Source: Chloroflexota bacterium
GTDB taxonomy: Bacteria; Chloroflexota; UBA11872; VXOZ01
DNA: 40,589 nt
Assembly: GCA_012270555.1 (NCBI GenBank)
Contig: JAAXIC010000042.1
Coordinates: forward strand, 1-40,589
Direction: 5' to 3'
How positions within the stretch are numbered: position 1 is the stretch's first letter; every line of letters begins with the position of its first letter. The notes under the pieces are model-generated. The model did not search any database. It saw only the letters and a program-made list of their open reading frames with translations, and was not told the DNA's origin. Positions 40,566 through 40,589 of the stretch are shown one piece after another. The translations under genes were made by a program, and so were the position numbers.

Positions 40566-40589
40566 CTAGGGCGTGTCGTCAAAGTAGTT
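40566..40589. repeat. Right copy of 24-bp terminal inverted repeat
   Basis: The last 24 bases are the exact reverse complement of the first 24. They begin with CTAG and continue GGGCGTGTCGTC and onward to the end. Both copies point outward in the same sense, as expected if each window end runs into the end of a copy of the same repeated element. Confidence 0.85.

Noticed and set aside
1-40589. Whole window as one composite transposon bounded by the inverted repeats
   Set aside because: The content is mostly housekeeping genes, no transposase is present, and short repeats at assembly ends are a simpler explanation.

Overview
The window reads as a piece of chromosome from an uncultured bacterium, most likely a member of the Chloroflexota. 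The evidence is indirect: an HspR-type heat-shock operon with no CIRCE sites, a PspA-PspAA pair, Tat-type lipoproteins, a MprAB-like two-component system beside an HtrA protease, and moderately high GC with frequent AAGGAGG ribosome-binding sites. No rRNA or other decisive taxonomic marker is present, so this placement is an inference. The first and last 24 bases are perfect inverted copies of each other. The sequence therefore probably ends at two copies of a repeated element, such as insertion sequence ends, rather than at natural borders.

Region 1 (1-3.6 kb, + strand) holds a membrane-anchored beta-propeller protein and a secreted N-acetylmuramoyl-L-alanine amidase with an Ig-like domain and two C-terminal repeats. 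Region 2 (3.7-13.1 kb, + strand) is a compact proteostasis cluster: lon, dnaK, grpE, dnaJ, hspR and a ClpC-type unfoldase. lon and dnaK overlap by four bases. A consensus-like promoter in front of lon carries a HAIR-like inverted repeat across its -35 box, a plausible HspR operator that would close a feedback loop. Region 3 (13.4-16.3 kb, + strand) has aspS and an M55 D-aminopeptidase.

Region 4 (16.5-27.7 kb) looks like an envelope stress and surface region. It contains an OmpR-type regulator, its histidine kinase, an HtrA/DegP-like protease and two tandem paralogous membrane proteins with BON-like tails, the second broken by a frameshift. These are followed by three paralogous Tat-type lipoprotein solute-binding proteins with no transporter permease or ATPase nearby. 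A pspA-pspAA operon on the opposite strand lies between the first and second solute-binding genes, and its predicted promoter overlaps a perfect palindrome.

Region 5 (28-40.6 kb, mixed strands) is a looser set of metabolic and transport genes: a C45 acyltransferase-like hydrolase, an MDR dehydrogenase, the fluoride channel CrcB, a FAD oxidoreductase beside a flippase-like membrane protein, a small glycine-rich membrane protein, a sugar phosphate isomerase-like TIM barrel, a NodB-like protein with an extra N-terminal domain, a SAM methyltransferase and a concentrative nucleoside transporter. Three single tRNA genes (Leu-CAA, Trp-CCA, Lys-UUU), all on the minus strand and all with encoded CCA, are scattered among them. 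No CRISPR array, rRNA, prophage module or intact transposase gene was seen.
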